This document shows, in pieces, positions 45,852 through 55,493 of a DNA stretch of 55,493 nt. This DNA is from Acrasis kona. Taxonomy: Eukaryota; Heterolobosea; Eutetramitea; Acrasida; Acrasidae. Each line of letters opens with the position of its first letter. Position 1 is the first letter of the stretch. The notes beneath the pieces were generated by a model, which was not told the DNA's origin, made no database searches, and saw only the letters and a list, made by a program, of their open reading frames with translations. The stretch covers positions 1 to 55,493 of the forward strand of contig JAOPGA020001449.1 in the NCBI GenBank assembly GCA_026419775.2, given 5' to 3'. The position numbers were made by a program, and so were the translations under genes.

Positions 45852-47145
45852 ATGAAAGAATCACATGTCGAGCTCATCAAGCAATGTTATTGCAAGGAGG
45901 TGAACAAGTGGATGTATTCGATGGTGTATTTGTATGGGGAAATTGGATCTGGTAAAACTAGCGCGTTGAGAGATGCATTGAAACAGATCAAGAGCGAGTC
46001 TGGAATTGTTGTCGTTGAGGTGAATGGAGAAGAGATTAAGAACAATCAATGGTTCTTTTATTACACTATTAATGAATTGAGCTATGAATGTGGATACAAA
46101 AAAGGACCTAGTAAAACAGTGTTGGGAACAAGAGATTACGTAAGCAAAGTTGGAGACATTTTAGACAATACCTCAAAGCAAGCAGTTATTGTGATTGAGA
46201 ATATAAATTTGATGGAGAAGAAGGAGTTTAATCTTGTTAGTTTACTTTTACACATGCACAACACTTTCCATGCCGACCTTTGCGTAATGGCGACAAGCAG
46301 GATACCATGGGACAGATTTATACAGGAGATGGCCCATCAATCGGCGTCTACCTCACTTTTGGTTTCAGAATCAATCCCTTATAAAATATACTTTGAACAA
46401 TTTACCAACAATGAAGTAATAAAAATGATCTTTGAATTGTTTCCGCAATATGCCAGAGACAAGGTCAAGTTTCAAACGTTTCTACAACTGTTTGTCAAAC
46501 AAGTCTATCCGCATGTAAGAAATATATCTGAAATTGCGAGAAATGTTCCAAGCCTGTACAAAAAGTTTGAAGAGTTAACCGAAAGATTCCTTCTCCAACA
46601 AGAATGCAGTTATTGCTCTTTCTCAATTAGATGCCGAGATGAGCGAAATCATGGGCGTCGGTCAAAGATTTATTGTCAAAGACAAGAAAGTCGAAAGACT
46701 AGATCTCTCTCATCTAAGTAGTATCCAACGTTACTTGCTACTGGCGATGTTCATAGGGTCTCGCATTAGTAATAAAATGGACTCTCATTACTTTCAAAAG
46801 GAGACAGGTACAAAAAAGAAGGGAAGGAAGACAAACAAGAGTGTTGATGGCGTCAGTAAAATGTTGCACAATGACCTTCCACTAGGCAGGCTGTTGAGCA
46901 TTGCTATCAGTCTCATAGAAAACAATCCGCAACCTGAACCAGTTTGGACCCGCTTTGATATGGCGCAGCAAATATCCACGCTGTGCTCTCTTCAGTTTAT
47001 AGAGTCCGCATCAAAGGAGTCAATGGATTTAGACCAGCCTGTCTTCAGGATCAACCGTGCTTCCAATATGCTGACTTTTGACGTTGCAATGACAATATCA
47101 AAACAGTTCGGACTCAAGTTGGACCAGTATGGAATTATCGAATAA
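45852..47145 (+). CDS. ORC5: Origin recognition complex subunit 5 (frame break inside)
   Basis: The N-terminal part matches ORC5: KESHVELIKQCYCKEV, Walker A YLYGEIGSGKTSAL, VVEVNGEEIKNNQWF, then AVIVIENINLME and MATSRIPWDRFI. The C-terminal part also fits ORC5 (LSSIQRYLLLAMFIGSRIS and LPLGRLLSIAISLIENN), not ORC4. Between KKFEELTERFLLQQ and NAVIALSQLDAE the frame shifts by one base near 46,575-46,605. No GT-AG intron in the correct phase bridges it, apart from a poor 58-nt candidate that would delete conserved sequence. A sequencing error, or less likely a real frameshift, is probable. ORC5 is an AAA+ subunit of the complex that marks replication origins. Confidence 0.88.
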
Positions 47146-47162
47146 AATGTTTAATGTTTTTA

Positions 47163-48033
47163 TTACAGTATCATACACGCTTTCTTTTTGATTTTTTTAC
47201 CTTTTCCCTTTTCTACGATACTAACTTGGCTCTCACTTGGAGCAGCGGTTTTGCTATCCAACTGATTCTCAAAACTAAAAATGTTTTTGAAACTCTGATT
47301 AACGGAACTTACGTTTTTTCGAATATTTTCTCTACCATACTTTGGAAAGCTTCCTCCACATTGCTAGCGTTTTTAGCGGACGTCTCCAAGAAAGAAGTTC
47401 CAAGCTTAGATGAGAACGCCTACAAGTTGTTAATTGTTTCAGAAATTTGACTCTTACTTGTCCCTCCTCTATTGTGACCTGTCTTAACTCCTCCAAGTCA
47501 TTCTTATTTCCTGCTAAAATAATACCAACATTCTTATCAGCAAATTCTTTAATGTCGGTTAACCAGGACTCAAGATTCTCAAAAGACTTTTTCTGAGTAA
47601 TGTCGTAAACCATAATGACACCATGTGCACCCTTGTAATACGATTGAGTGATTGTGCGAAATCTAGATTAGGGTAAGTAAAGTGGTGAGTATAACTATGC
47701 CTTTCTTGACCTATTCAAATGTTAAGAAACAGTTTGCTATTAAACGTACCTGCAGTATCCCAAATTTGAAGCTTGACAATCCTCTCTCCAATGGTGACAG
47801 TGCGGATTCTAAAGTCCACTCCAATGGTGGACACGTGCGAATTTGAGAAGGTATTTTCCTAAAACATAAAATACTATACAAAAGTTGACATACCGCATAA
47901 CGGAGAAGAAGACAGGACTTCCCTACACCCATATCTCCAATCAGCAAGATTTTAAATAAAGCATCGACTGCTCTCTAACACACGGTGTAAGTAATGCTTT
48001 ACGTAGCGTACGTACCTCATCACCATCTGCCAT
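47163..48033 (-). CDS. Rab small GTPase, seven exons, CAAX end
   Basis: Exons 48016-48033, 47894-47974, 47750-47858, 47701-47710, 47458-47662, 47313-47419 and 47163-47274 give 213 residues. G motifs are complete: GDMGVGKS, STIGVDFRIR, WDTAGQERF, GNKNDLEE, ETSAKN. The protein ends KKKACMIL, a CAAX box with terminal Leu, so geranylgeranylation is expected. This and the effector region resemble Rab8/Rab1, with one Cys instead of the usual two. The QER of WDTAGQER is encoded by a 10-nt exon (gtcaagaaag). The next intron (47663-47700) begins with GC, not GT. The other five introns are GT-AG, 35-41 nt. Confidence 0.9.
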
Positions 48034-48223
48034 TTTGATGTGTGATAAGATGGTTTACAAGAAATGTAACCTGACATATTTTCATTTACAAAAAACGTTC
48101 AAAAACCAAAAGGCAACAAACTGACTGTCGGAAATAACCAAACAAAAATATAGAGGTTACCGACCCTTAACAAGTTTCCGAACACCCAACTACAAACATT
48201 ATCATTTTCAAAGTTGAATTTAT

Positions 48224-50023
48224 TTAAGCAACACTTTTATCAAGAGACTGAAGAGCAATTCCCTCCTTCACATTCTTCGACTTCAATTCAGAAATCACAT
48301 CTATTAATCCTTCAACAGTTTTCCTAACATCAGAGAAGGAATTATACATTGGTGTTGGAGATATCCTAATAATATTGGGTTCTCTCTCATCGCATACTAT
48401 ACCTCTTTCATCCAATCCCCTGTTTACATTCTTCATGGGCTCATTTATAATCCTTATTGATATTTGGCATCCTCTTCTTTCTGGGTTGGACGGAGTGATA
48501 ATTTCAACCTCACCAAGCAAATCATTGCTATTACTTAAGAGGAACTCCAAATAACTGGTCAACAACAGGCTCTTTTCGCGTAATGGCTTCATGCCTCTAG
48601 CCTTCTCAAACAATTGTAACCCACTCAGAACACAAAGATTTCCGATGGCGTTCGGAGTGCTGCATTGGAAACCAGCGGCACCTCTTGATGGAACGAACTG
48701 ATTGGTCATGGAGAAGCGGTCACTTCTTTTGTGTCCCCACCAGCCTGACATTCTCGGCAATTCGCTTACTGAACAATCCGCAAATCTCTCATGGACGAAT
48801 ATACCAGCAGGCATGCCTGGACCAGCATTCATGTACTTGTAAGAGCACCATACTGCGAAATCGACATCCCATTCATTCAGTTTTAGCTCTACGTTACCAA
48901 CGCAGTGGGCGAGATCGAATCCTACTATGATGCCATGCTTGTGTGCTTCTTTTGTAATCTTCTCAATGTCAAACAACTCACCCGTCATGAAGTTGATACC
49001 TCCTAGTAAGATGAGGGCAACTTGGTCCTTGAAGGGACTGCTGCTAATCATGGACAAGATATCTTGTGTGAGAATGTTGTGGTCACCATGTCTTGCACCA
49101 ATCTGTACGATGACATCTTGAGGACTTTTATTTAAATCTCTCCTGGACAGGATGTGAGTGGTGATGGCATGCATGTCGGATGGGAATGGGTTCTCCTCCA
49201 TTAGAATCTTGAATCTATTTGGAGTTGGTTTGTAGAATGAGGTCAACAAGGAATGTAGATTGGATGTTAAGGAGCCCATTACTGCTACTTCTACAGGTTT
49301 AGCACCGACTATATTAGCCATTATATCAACTACTTTGTCTTCAAGGTTGAACCAGGGATATTCACCACAAAAGTGTCCTTTGACAGCCTTACTGCGCCAT
49401 TTGCTAATTGCATCTTGCATAAGGGGTGCAGTTGATTTTGGTTGTAGTCCAAGAGAGTTACCACACATGTAGATCGTAGATGAGCTCACATAAAACATGT
49501 CTTTGAAACTAGCAAGGGGATCATTTGCATCCATGGCGGAGGAGAAATCAATTGATTGTAACTGTGATGTGGGAAAGTTTAATTTTTCAGAATGTTTTAT
49601 AATGATTGACTCTTGTTGAGTGGTTTCTTGTATGGCGTCTTCATCCTTACCACAATAAACAGGTATTTGATACTGTTCACGATTGCCTTCATAGGTTCGT
49701 TCTTCGTATTTTAAAGCCATCGAAGTTTCAAGCTGCTCTGTTCTTATGTCATCCACCTTGCTTGTAACGTCGGACTTGTTCTTTAGTGCGTTGGAAACAA
49801 CTACTGCAACTCCAGTGGATAGTGTTGCCATCTGTATGAAATGTACTAGCGATATACCAAATATCGATTGGAAGCTCAAGTCTAACATGGGCATTGGAAC
49901 ATAGTCTATCGCTACCTCTATAACCATCAGTGCTAGTATCACACCCCTTAATTTAAACGTAGTGGGAACGAACATCTTCAGCACTATCATTGACAAAACA
50001 ACAGTGAAGCGATATAAATTCAT
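48224..50023 (-). CDS. KYNU: Kynureninase with N-terminal membrane extension
   Basis: A 599-residue intronless protein. From about residue 155 it is a PLP-dependent kynureninase: MDANDPLASFKDMFYV, MCGNSLGLQPK, GHFCGEYPWF, GFDLAHCVGN, the PLP lysine in WCSYKYMNAGPG, and FQCSTPNAIGN. It converts kynurenine or 3-hydroxykynurenine to anthranilate or 3-hydroxyanthranilate plus alanine, on the route to NAD. Normal length is about 460 residues. The extra ~150 at the start hold three or four hydrophobic segments (FTVVLSMIVLKMFVP, GVILALMVIEVAI, FGISLVHFIQMATLSTGVAV). The single frame suggests a membrane-anchored enzyme. Internal Met residues (MALKYEERTY) could give a soluble form. Confidence 0.92.
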   Translation of the reverse strand: MNLYRFTVVLSMIVLKMFVPTTFKLRGVILALMVIEVAIDYVPMPMLDLSFQSIFGISLVHFIQMATLSTGVAVVVSNALKNKSDVTSKVDDIRTEQLETSMALKYEERTYEGNREQYQIPVYCGKDEDAIQETTQQESIIIKHSEKLNFPTSQLQSIDFSSAMDANDPLASFKDMFYVSSSTIYMCGNSLGLQPKSTAPLMQDAISKWRSKAVKGHFCGEYPWFNLEDKVVDIMANIVGAKPVEVAVMGSLTSNLHSLLTSFYKPTPNRFKILMEENPFPSDMHAITTHILSRRDLNKSPQDVIVQIGARHGDHNILTQDILSMISSSPFKDQVALILLGGINFMTGELFDIEKITKEAHKHGIIVGFDLAHCVGNVELKLNEWDVDFAVWCSYKYMNAGPGMPAGIFVHERFADCSVSELPRMSGWWGHKRSDRFSMTNQFVPSRGAAGFQCSTPNAIGNLCVLSGLQLFEKARGMKPLREKSLLLTSYLEFLLSNSNDLLGEVEIITPSNPERRGCQISIRIINEPMKNVNRGLDERGIVCDEREPNIIRISPTPMYNSFSDVRKTVEGLIDVISELKSKNVKEGIALQSLDKSVA

Positions 50024-50576
50024 TTTCAGTTAGTTGTATTTGGTTTATAAATAGTCTCTCGTTCTTTATTTTATTAATTCTTGGCACATTAAAACTATTG
50101 GCGTTATACATGAGAAAGGCCAAAACGCAGATATGATTCAAGTGATATTTGGTACTTGGATAATTAAGCAACTATTGAACCGGATCTGAATCAAATATAT
50201 CACACCACAAATGCATCCTTTGCAAGTTAAACAATTCATCAACTAAAAGAAGCAAAAGACAGAGGGGTCTAGAATAGTAATTTTTACAAGTATGAATCAT
50301 TTTGAGCTTAGGGACACACTGTATGTTTGTTATCAAAAATAACTTGTTCCATAAATTACTATTGTAGTACTATCAAAGAACCTGCAGGTTCTAGAGCAGA
50401 TTTTGATGGATTATTTTAGTTTCTTCGTGCACTTTAGCAAGTTAGAAGTCGAATCCATACGAATTGTGAGTACTTTAATTACGTTGCAGCCACACTATAA
50501 TTTACAGATAATTTATTATGATGTTCGCATTTTTTGTTGGTTGTGCGGACGACTTTCTCCGACCTCCGCGGCGGAA

Positions 50577-50816
50577 TTAATTAAATGCATTCAGTGACCC
50601 TTTACAACAAATTTGGTCATCAAACACACAGAAACCAATGAATACCTCGGTAATTGCTGCAAATATATCAACAAATTTATCACACGCCGTGATTGCTGAG
50701 GATGATAGTTCAGAACTATTGACTGCAAAAATTGTTATTTTGTTCTCATTATAGCCATAAGCAGTTGTGTTTCTTGCTTCATACCATTGGTAATAAGTAG
50801 GTGGAGATTTATACAT
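50577..50816 (-). CDS. Small open frame, unrecognised (79 aa)
   Basis: ATG 50816 to TAA 50577. It has an aromatic N-terminus (MYKSPPTYYQWYEARN) and a short alpha/beta-like middle (NKITIFAVNSSELSSSAITA) ending in VFIGFCVFDDQICCKG. Composition is protein-like, but no family was recognised and it may be one exon of a longer gene. Its start is only 24 bp from the ZIP gene start on the other strand, which leaves little room for promoters and lowers confidence. Confidence 0.35.
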   Translation of the reverse strand: MYKSPPTYYQWYEARNTTAYGYNENKITIFAVNSSELSSSAITACDKFVDIFAAITEVFIGFCVFDDQICCKGSLNAFN

Positions 50817-50840
50817 CGGCGGATATCAATAACCAAGATA

Positions 50841-51842
50841 ATGACGTTTTTTGACCTCGCACAAGGACTTGGTGGTGGAGTTTTATTAGGTGCGGGACTA
50901 CTTCATTTGATGGCGGACGCGTAAGTGATCACGCTTATAAAACTAACAATATAAAGTTCTGATAAGATAAGAGATTCACTATCAGTGTTGGGTGCAACTG
51001 AACAAATAACAAACTATCCATGGGCGCCACTAGGCACTTGTGTGGCACTTGGTTTTGTTTTCTTCATGGAGAACATCATCACTTCTCTTTTCATACACAT
51101 AAGCGAGAAAAAGAGTCAAGAAAAATCCTCCAAGAATATAGAAGCATCACATACTGAAGGTATTCATACTGGGTCAATGTTGGCAACTGCGGCTGAAGAG
51201 GAAATTCCACCCATAGTACCTACTGCTGAAACAATGCATATTAACATTGAACTAAATCATAATAAAAGTGATGACAACGTACAAAAAGATGAGCCACCTA
51301 CAGTTGATTTAAATACTGAAGACTCGTTTGAAGAGCATCACGGACATTCACATGGGATATCTGGTACACATGTGGAAGGACAAAGCACAATCCAGAGGTT
51401 CTTTCTTGCTGTTCTTGTATGGACGTCCGTGTCGTTGCACGCATTGTTTGAAGGTCTTGGTTTGGGAACAGAGACACATGCTGCATCAATGTGGAGCATT
51501 TTTGCTGCAATTGTTGCACACAAGGTCATGGAAGCATTCACAATTGGTCTCATCATTAGCAAAGGGTTTCCGAAAGTGTGGGTGGCCGCGCTCTTCATAA
51601 TTGGGTTTTCAATCATGTCCCCCATTGGAATTGGAGTAGGTATAGGTTTATCTGAAAAACAAAGCGACGAATTAACATTGGCACAGGGTTTTGTCTTGTC
51701 GTTAGCATCTGGTGCATTCGTACATGTTTCACTGTTTGAGATTTTGTTCCACCAACCTTCCAACGCAATCATGAGGTCAATAAGATTTCTTCTCTTCATT
51801 GTAGGATTTACCATCATGGCCATTCTCGCTTTGTGGGCCTAG
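50841..51842 (+). CDS. ZIP-family zinc/metal transporter
   Basis: Exon 1 50841-50920 and exon 2 50957-51842, joined over a 36-nt intron, give 321 residues and end with TAG. Exon 1 supplies helix 1 (LAQGLGGGVLLGAGLLHLMA), which fits the ZIP start. A long acidic/His cytosolic loop with EEHHGHSHGISGTH lies between helices 3 and 4. Helix 4 has HALFEGLGLGTE and helix 5 HKVMEAFTIG, the metal-binding pair (usually HExxE). It probably moves zinc or iron into the cytosol. The choice of the 50,956 acceptor is set by frame: the nearer AG sites give stops. Confidence 0.88.
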
Positions 51843-51996
51843 TTTGAAATAAACATTTTGTAATGCGCTTCAAGATATAAATGAAAAGGACAAGTTTATT
51901 TAAAAACAATCACACGAGGTCAATTCCATTCTTCTATATACAAACAAAATCCCCAGTGGCAATCATAGCATAATAAAAATATGTATTGTACAATGA

Positions 51997-53315
51997 TTAA
52001 TCTCTACTCGTGTCACGATCTTCATTCGTGTTCTCAAAAAAGAAGAAGCTTATGCTAAAAACTGGTATCAGCGAATCAGCAGATCCCATCAACGTGCTAC
52101 ACAAAGTAGCCTCTATCGGCGTCACGTTATCTCCCTTCCTCCGTAGATTGATCTTACACTTGTATGTCTTTTTGCTTGCAGGTGGCTCCTTCAACAATAC
52201 AGCAAGATGATTCAACACATCCTGGTAACTCGACGGGTGCACCACATCCTCCCATCTGTGCAATTCCGAGTGGAGATCACATGGTTCATAATTCAATTTG
52301 GTCAACAACATTTGATTCATGGTAATGATGCGACCACCTGGTAAGTTTATCATGACGCCGTAATGAGCGGAATCCATCTCTTGTTTGTTCTGCAACAACA
52401 TTACTAATTCTTCGTAGGATGTGATGAGGCTGTTGTCCCCGGCGGTTGACTTGTCTGACACGTTCTGAGCGTACCCGATCCGATCTCGAAGATCTACGCA
52501 CCGATTGCGCAGAGATTCGTTGGTGATCATCAACATTGTGACCTCATTGCTGCGAACGACTGAATCTTGAGTGACTTCTTCGACTCGTTTCCGTAGCGCT
52601 GCAATCTCTTCATCTTTTGATTCGTAACGAGGACTGAGTTGAGGCGATTTGTTCTCATTGTTTTCCTTGTTGTGCACCATGATTTGATTGGCACTCGTGC
52701 GTAGATAGTCCAGATACAATCTTTTATTGTTGTCGGGATGATTTGGATTTAATGTAGACGAATCATTTAATGCGGCAATGCTTTCTTCTAAAAGTCGTTG
52801 TATCTTTGGTCTGAGCTTTAGGTTTGGAAGAGGAGATATCCCTGGAGAAGTTGCTGGCGATGATGTTGGTTGTGATTGTGCTGATGAGTTGGGTGACTCG
52901 GTGTTGAGTGTTGTTAATCGTTTGAGCGTCGAATCTGATGTTGCTGCATTTTCTTCTTGTTGTGTGCTGCAGCGGGAAAGGTAATCGAATTCTTGATCCA
53001 AAATTAATTGATTCATGTCGCCAAATAACTTATTTGCTGTTCCGGCGACGATCGAAGGTTGTGGTTGACTATTGTTATTCGCACCTGATGACGTTGCATT
53101 GTTCGCCTTGTTTTGAAAGTAGAACGTGTCCTGAGAGTTTAGAAGCAAATTAGTGAGTTGTTGTAGTTCTGGCGAGTGATATTGGAAAATGTTGTTTGCT
53201 ACGATGGAAGAGGCCAATAGAGGACCTGAAGGAGCGGAAGTGTTTTGTAGAGGAGGGGACGCGCTGTACATGTTGTTGTTTTGAGGCTGGTTATTATTGT
53301 TGTTGCTGTTGTTGC

Positions 53316-53346
<31 letters not shown>

Positions 53347-53973
53347 ATTATTGACAATGGGTGATTGTTGCTGTTGATCCTGAGGACCGGCTTCTTCCGC
53401 CTTCTTTCTTTTTTTTGGTTTTTGTTGGGTTGCTTCGTTTGTTGTGGGTGATGCTTGATCTTGTAAATCATCTTCGTCCTTTTTTTTGCGACCCCTCTTC
53501 TTTCCTTCTACTTTTTGGCACTCGAGTCCGTGAGATACGCACCTTCCACAGGGTCTGGAATCATCACAACAAGCATGTGCTTTGCGACAATGTACGCACG
53601 CTAGCTTTGCAACTCTTCTCGGCCTCTTTACCATCTCGACCAAAGTTGGACTCGTGGAGGTGTTGGGTTCTGCACTCTCTGATTTTGAAACGGGAAACCC
53701 ATTCGGTGGGTGTGGTATATGTAACGAAAAATTTGGATTAGGGATGGGTTGTACATAAAAATTAACGTTTGGGGTATAAGCGTCTCCCAGATAATCATTA
53801 CGATATGGAGGTTTAAGACTTTGATTGGATTGTTGAAACACTGGATTATTGTTTGAATAGCTGTGTGTGTGATTTAAAAACTGCATAGTTGTTTTGTCGA
53901 GGTGGCTTTCGCCACTATTGTTAATAGGCGAGTTTGGATTCATAATTCCTCTATCGAAACCTCCCTGCTTCAT
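51997..53973 (-). CDS. Zn2Cys6-PAS transcription factor, Ert1/AcuK-like
   Basis: A 658-residue intronless protein. The Zn(II)2Cys6 cluster ACVHCRKAHACCDDSRPC, continued GRCVSHGLEC, lies at residues ~130-157 and fits C-x2-C-x6-C-x5-C-x2-C-x6-C exactly. A basic linker (GKKRGRKKKDE) follows. Long Asn-, Gln- and Ser-rich tracts fill the middle, with a heptad region around 480-520 suited to dimerisation. The C-terminal ~110 residues look like a PAS fold (GVMINLPGGRIITMNQMLL, HPSSYQDVLNHLAVLL). This order and the AC-x-HCRKAH...CDDSRPC core match fungal Ert1/AcuK/AcuM carbon-source regulators. The first ATG, 53973, is used. It sits head-to-head with the RWP-RK gene. Confidence 0.88.
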
Positions 53974-55030
53974 GGCACAGAAACTCACCCAACTGTGGAG
54001 TTTCTTATTGGTAATTATTTACAATGACAGTTTCAGAACTGTTCAATTTGGTGCTCCAAATTTGGCTATCTATCCAGTTATCCTTTCTGCGAAAGACCCT
54101 TTGGTTCATATTGATATCGATATCATATTAATAAGATTGGTGTACGACATAAATTTGTATAGGCGACATTGATTCTGAAGACGAAGAAAGAATATATAAG
54201 AACTACTTTGAGGATACAATTCTATAATGACAGAAAGCCTTCAGTCAAGCGCTTGCTATCACTATTTAACAGCATCAAACCGAAGATGTTTATACATCGG
54301 AGAACGTCACTTTTTATTGACGTTAATTCAATGACTTTTCTAAAATGGATCTACACGTATAAAAATTCACAAATATAGAGGTTTGAGGCCAATATCAGGT
54401 CAGTTTAGTATTGGACAGAAATGAAAATCTGATTGCAACTGAAATTTTTGGACATTAGGAAAACATGGATGTTGGGTAGGGATAATTAACATGATGCTAA
54501 CGTTACATACACGATGGAGTTGATGTACGTTAAACACAACTAGAAAGGGCCAACTTGTAAAAATATGATATTCATTAAACGTAAACAAATTCTTCTAGCT
54601 TTATCTTGTCGTAATAACCCGTTGGAAGAGCTTTTTGGTACTGTCCATTTTTAAAAAAGGATTGCTCTATAGGTGAATCTTTTATGTCAATCATCAACAA
54701 TGAATGAATATTTCACTTCCCAACTACTTGTGGACTTTATTCAACTCTAAACTTGATATGTTACTTGGGTTGAATGTTGTTGTAGACAGTCGTAGATGTT
54801 TGGAAGTACGTTTTCTATGCCTCTACAAGGTGAAAAATAACGTGATTCCATCAACGATCGTCTTAGTTGATTAGTATTTACATATGCCCAATTCTGTACG
54901 GAGAATCCTTCTTTAGAACGGTTTGTCATGCTGAATCCCAAACTTGGGGGACCAACCGTGCAACCAACAAATCCATAACAACATCATCTTAATCACAGTG
55001 TTCGCCGTTCTGCGAGATATATACTTGTAG
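53974..55030. promoter_or_regulatory. 1.06-kb divergent region between two transcription-factor genes
   Basis: It separates the starts of the Zn2Cys6-PAS gene (minus) and the RWP-RK gene (plus), so it probably holds both promoters. It is AT-rich. A minus-strand open stretch at 54,747-54,941 (SLMESRYFSPCRGIENV) and a few plus-strand ones have no recognised domain and may be chance. Much larger than the 24-102 bp gaps seen between other divergent pairs here, it may allow complex regulation. Confidence 0.4.
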
Positions 55031-55493
55031 ATGGCGAAAACAAACTCAGGCGCAACAGTGCAGCTGAGCACAAACGGAACACCAATTATTGATCATGCCG
55101 CCACTTTAACTATGGAACAAATAAGAAACTATTTCAGCTTCCCACTACACGAGGCTTGTGTTAAGTTGAATGTGGACCAAGTATCACTCAATAGAAGATG
55201 CCGCGCCTTAGGAATTAAAAGATGGCCATACCGTAGGAGGGCAGACTGTGCGATGGACCCAACAGAGGTTATGGACTTTGCAATAAGGACGGAGCAATCA
55301 AGCCCCTTTTATTCAAACGTTCAAAATAATCCATCTTCATCAACCCCAAACAACATGTTCCACACATTCAAACTGGATGGAAGCCCTGGAACGCCAAAAA
55401 CATCTTCAAGCATGATGTTTGGGAGGAGCATGTCCTCACCCATCACACCCACCTCTCTAGGACCGTATGGAAACCAATACCCAATAATGGACC
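55031..55493 (+). CDS. RWP-RK transcription factor, 3' end outside the window
   Basis: The frame is open from ATG 55031 to the window end (154 codons). The RWP-RK DNA-binding domain spans residues ~27-70: TMEQIRNYFSFPLHEACVKL, then VDQVSLNRRCRALGIKRWPY and RRR. Compared with the family consensus (RWPxRK) this reads RWPYRR. RWP-RK factors are known from plants and algae (nitrogen response, germ-cell fate) and from slime moulds and other amoebae. After the domain the protein is Ser/Pro/Asn-rich with SPGTPKTSSS and SSPITPTS motifs that look like proline-directed kinase sites. No intron is seen in the part present. Confidence 0.92.
   Translation, partial: MAKTNSGATVQLSTNGTPIIDHAATLTMEQIRNYFSFPLHEACVKLNVDQVSLNRRCRALGIKRWPYRRRADCAMDPTEVMDFAIRTEQSSPFYSNVQNNPSSSTPNNMFHTFKLDGSPGTPKTSSSMMFGRSMSSPITPTSLGPYGNQYPIMD

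Noticed and set aside
45852-47145. ORC4 identity
   Set aside because: The C-terminal half (LSSIQRYLLLAMFIGSRIS and LPLGRLLSIAISL) matches ORC5, not the ORC4 winged helix.
50403-50597. Plus-strand 64-codon frame beside the kynureninase promoter
   Set aside because: No domain, AT-driven composition, and no splice partners found.

Overview
The window is nuclear DNA of a free-living eukaryotic protist, most likely an amoeba or amoeboflagellate (Heterolobosea such as Naegleria/Acrasis, or Amoebozoa; the sequence alone does not decide). It is AT-rich and gene-dense. Genes lie on both strands with short gaps and very short GT-AG introns (25 reconstructed here, 35-51 nt, mostly 35-39 nt). TAA, TAG and TGA all end genes, so the code is standard. 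The gene set is eukaryotic: DDB1, UMP synthase, ORC5, RPA1, a Rab GTPase, an EPG5-like autophagy tether, a Zn2Cys6 factor and an RWP-RK factor, plus a fungal/slime-mould-style hybrid histidine kinase.

Left arm (1-13.1 kb). The DDB1 3' end overlaps a convergent alpha/beta hydrolase by 17 bp. Then come a Lys/Glu-rich membrane protein, a decayed gene, a six-exon Mak2/Chk1-type hybrid kinase (1927 aa), a small spliced beta-rich protein, a PrpD-family dehydratase and bifunctional UMP synthase.

Accessory island (13.1-30.6 kb). This part is poor in housekeeping genes. It holds four GC-rich ~110-bp repeat cores with a covarying GAAA-capped hairpin (13.9-14.7 kb), a decayed Ty3/gypsy-like fossil zone (about 15.1-18.9 kb), a C-rich satellite-like array (19.06-20.8 kb), two LINE-like fragments in opposite orientation, hAT and Harbinger-like transposase remnants, two copies (one decayed) of an unrecognised protein family, a spliced coiled-coil protein, and a four-exon gene (23,967-24,708) with two neighbouring introns of almost identical sequence.

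Right arm (30.6-55.5 kb). Dense conserved genes: a mitochondrial SDR dehydrogenase, a Na+/H+ exchanger, a START-domain protein, an EPG5-like protein, a PAP2 phosphatase, an RluA pseudouridine synthase, RPA1 and ORC5 in tandem, a seven-exon Rab with a 10-nt microexon and a GC-AG intron, a kynureninase with a membrane-spanning N-terminal extension, a ZIP zinc transporter, an Ert1/AcuK-like Zn2Cys6-PAS regulator and, head-to-head with it, the start of an RWP-RK factor. Functional neighbours are few: RPA1-ORC5 (DNA replication) is the clearest pair. The most novel-looking signals are the twin introns, the hairpin repeat, the hybrid kinase with degenerate catalytic modules, and the membrane-anchored kynureninase.
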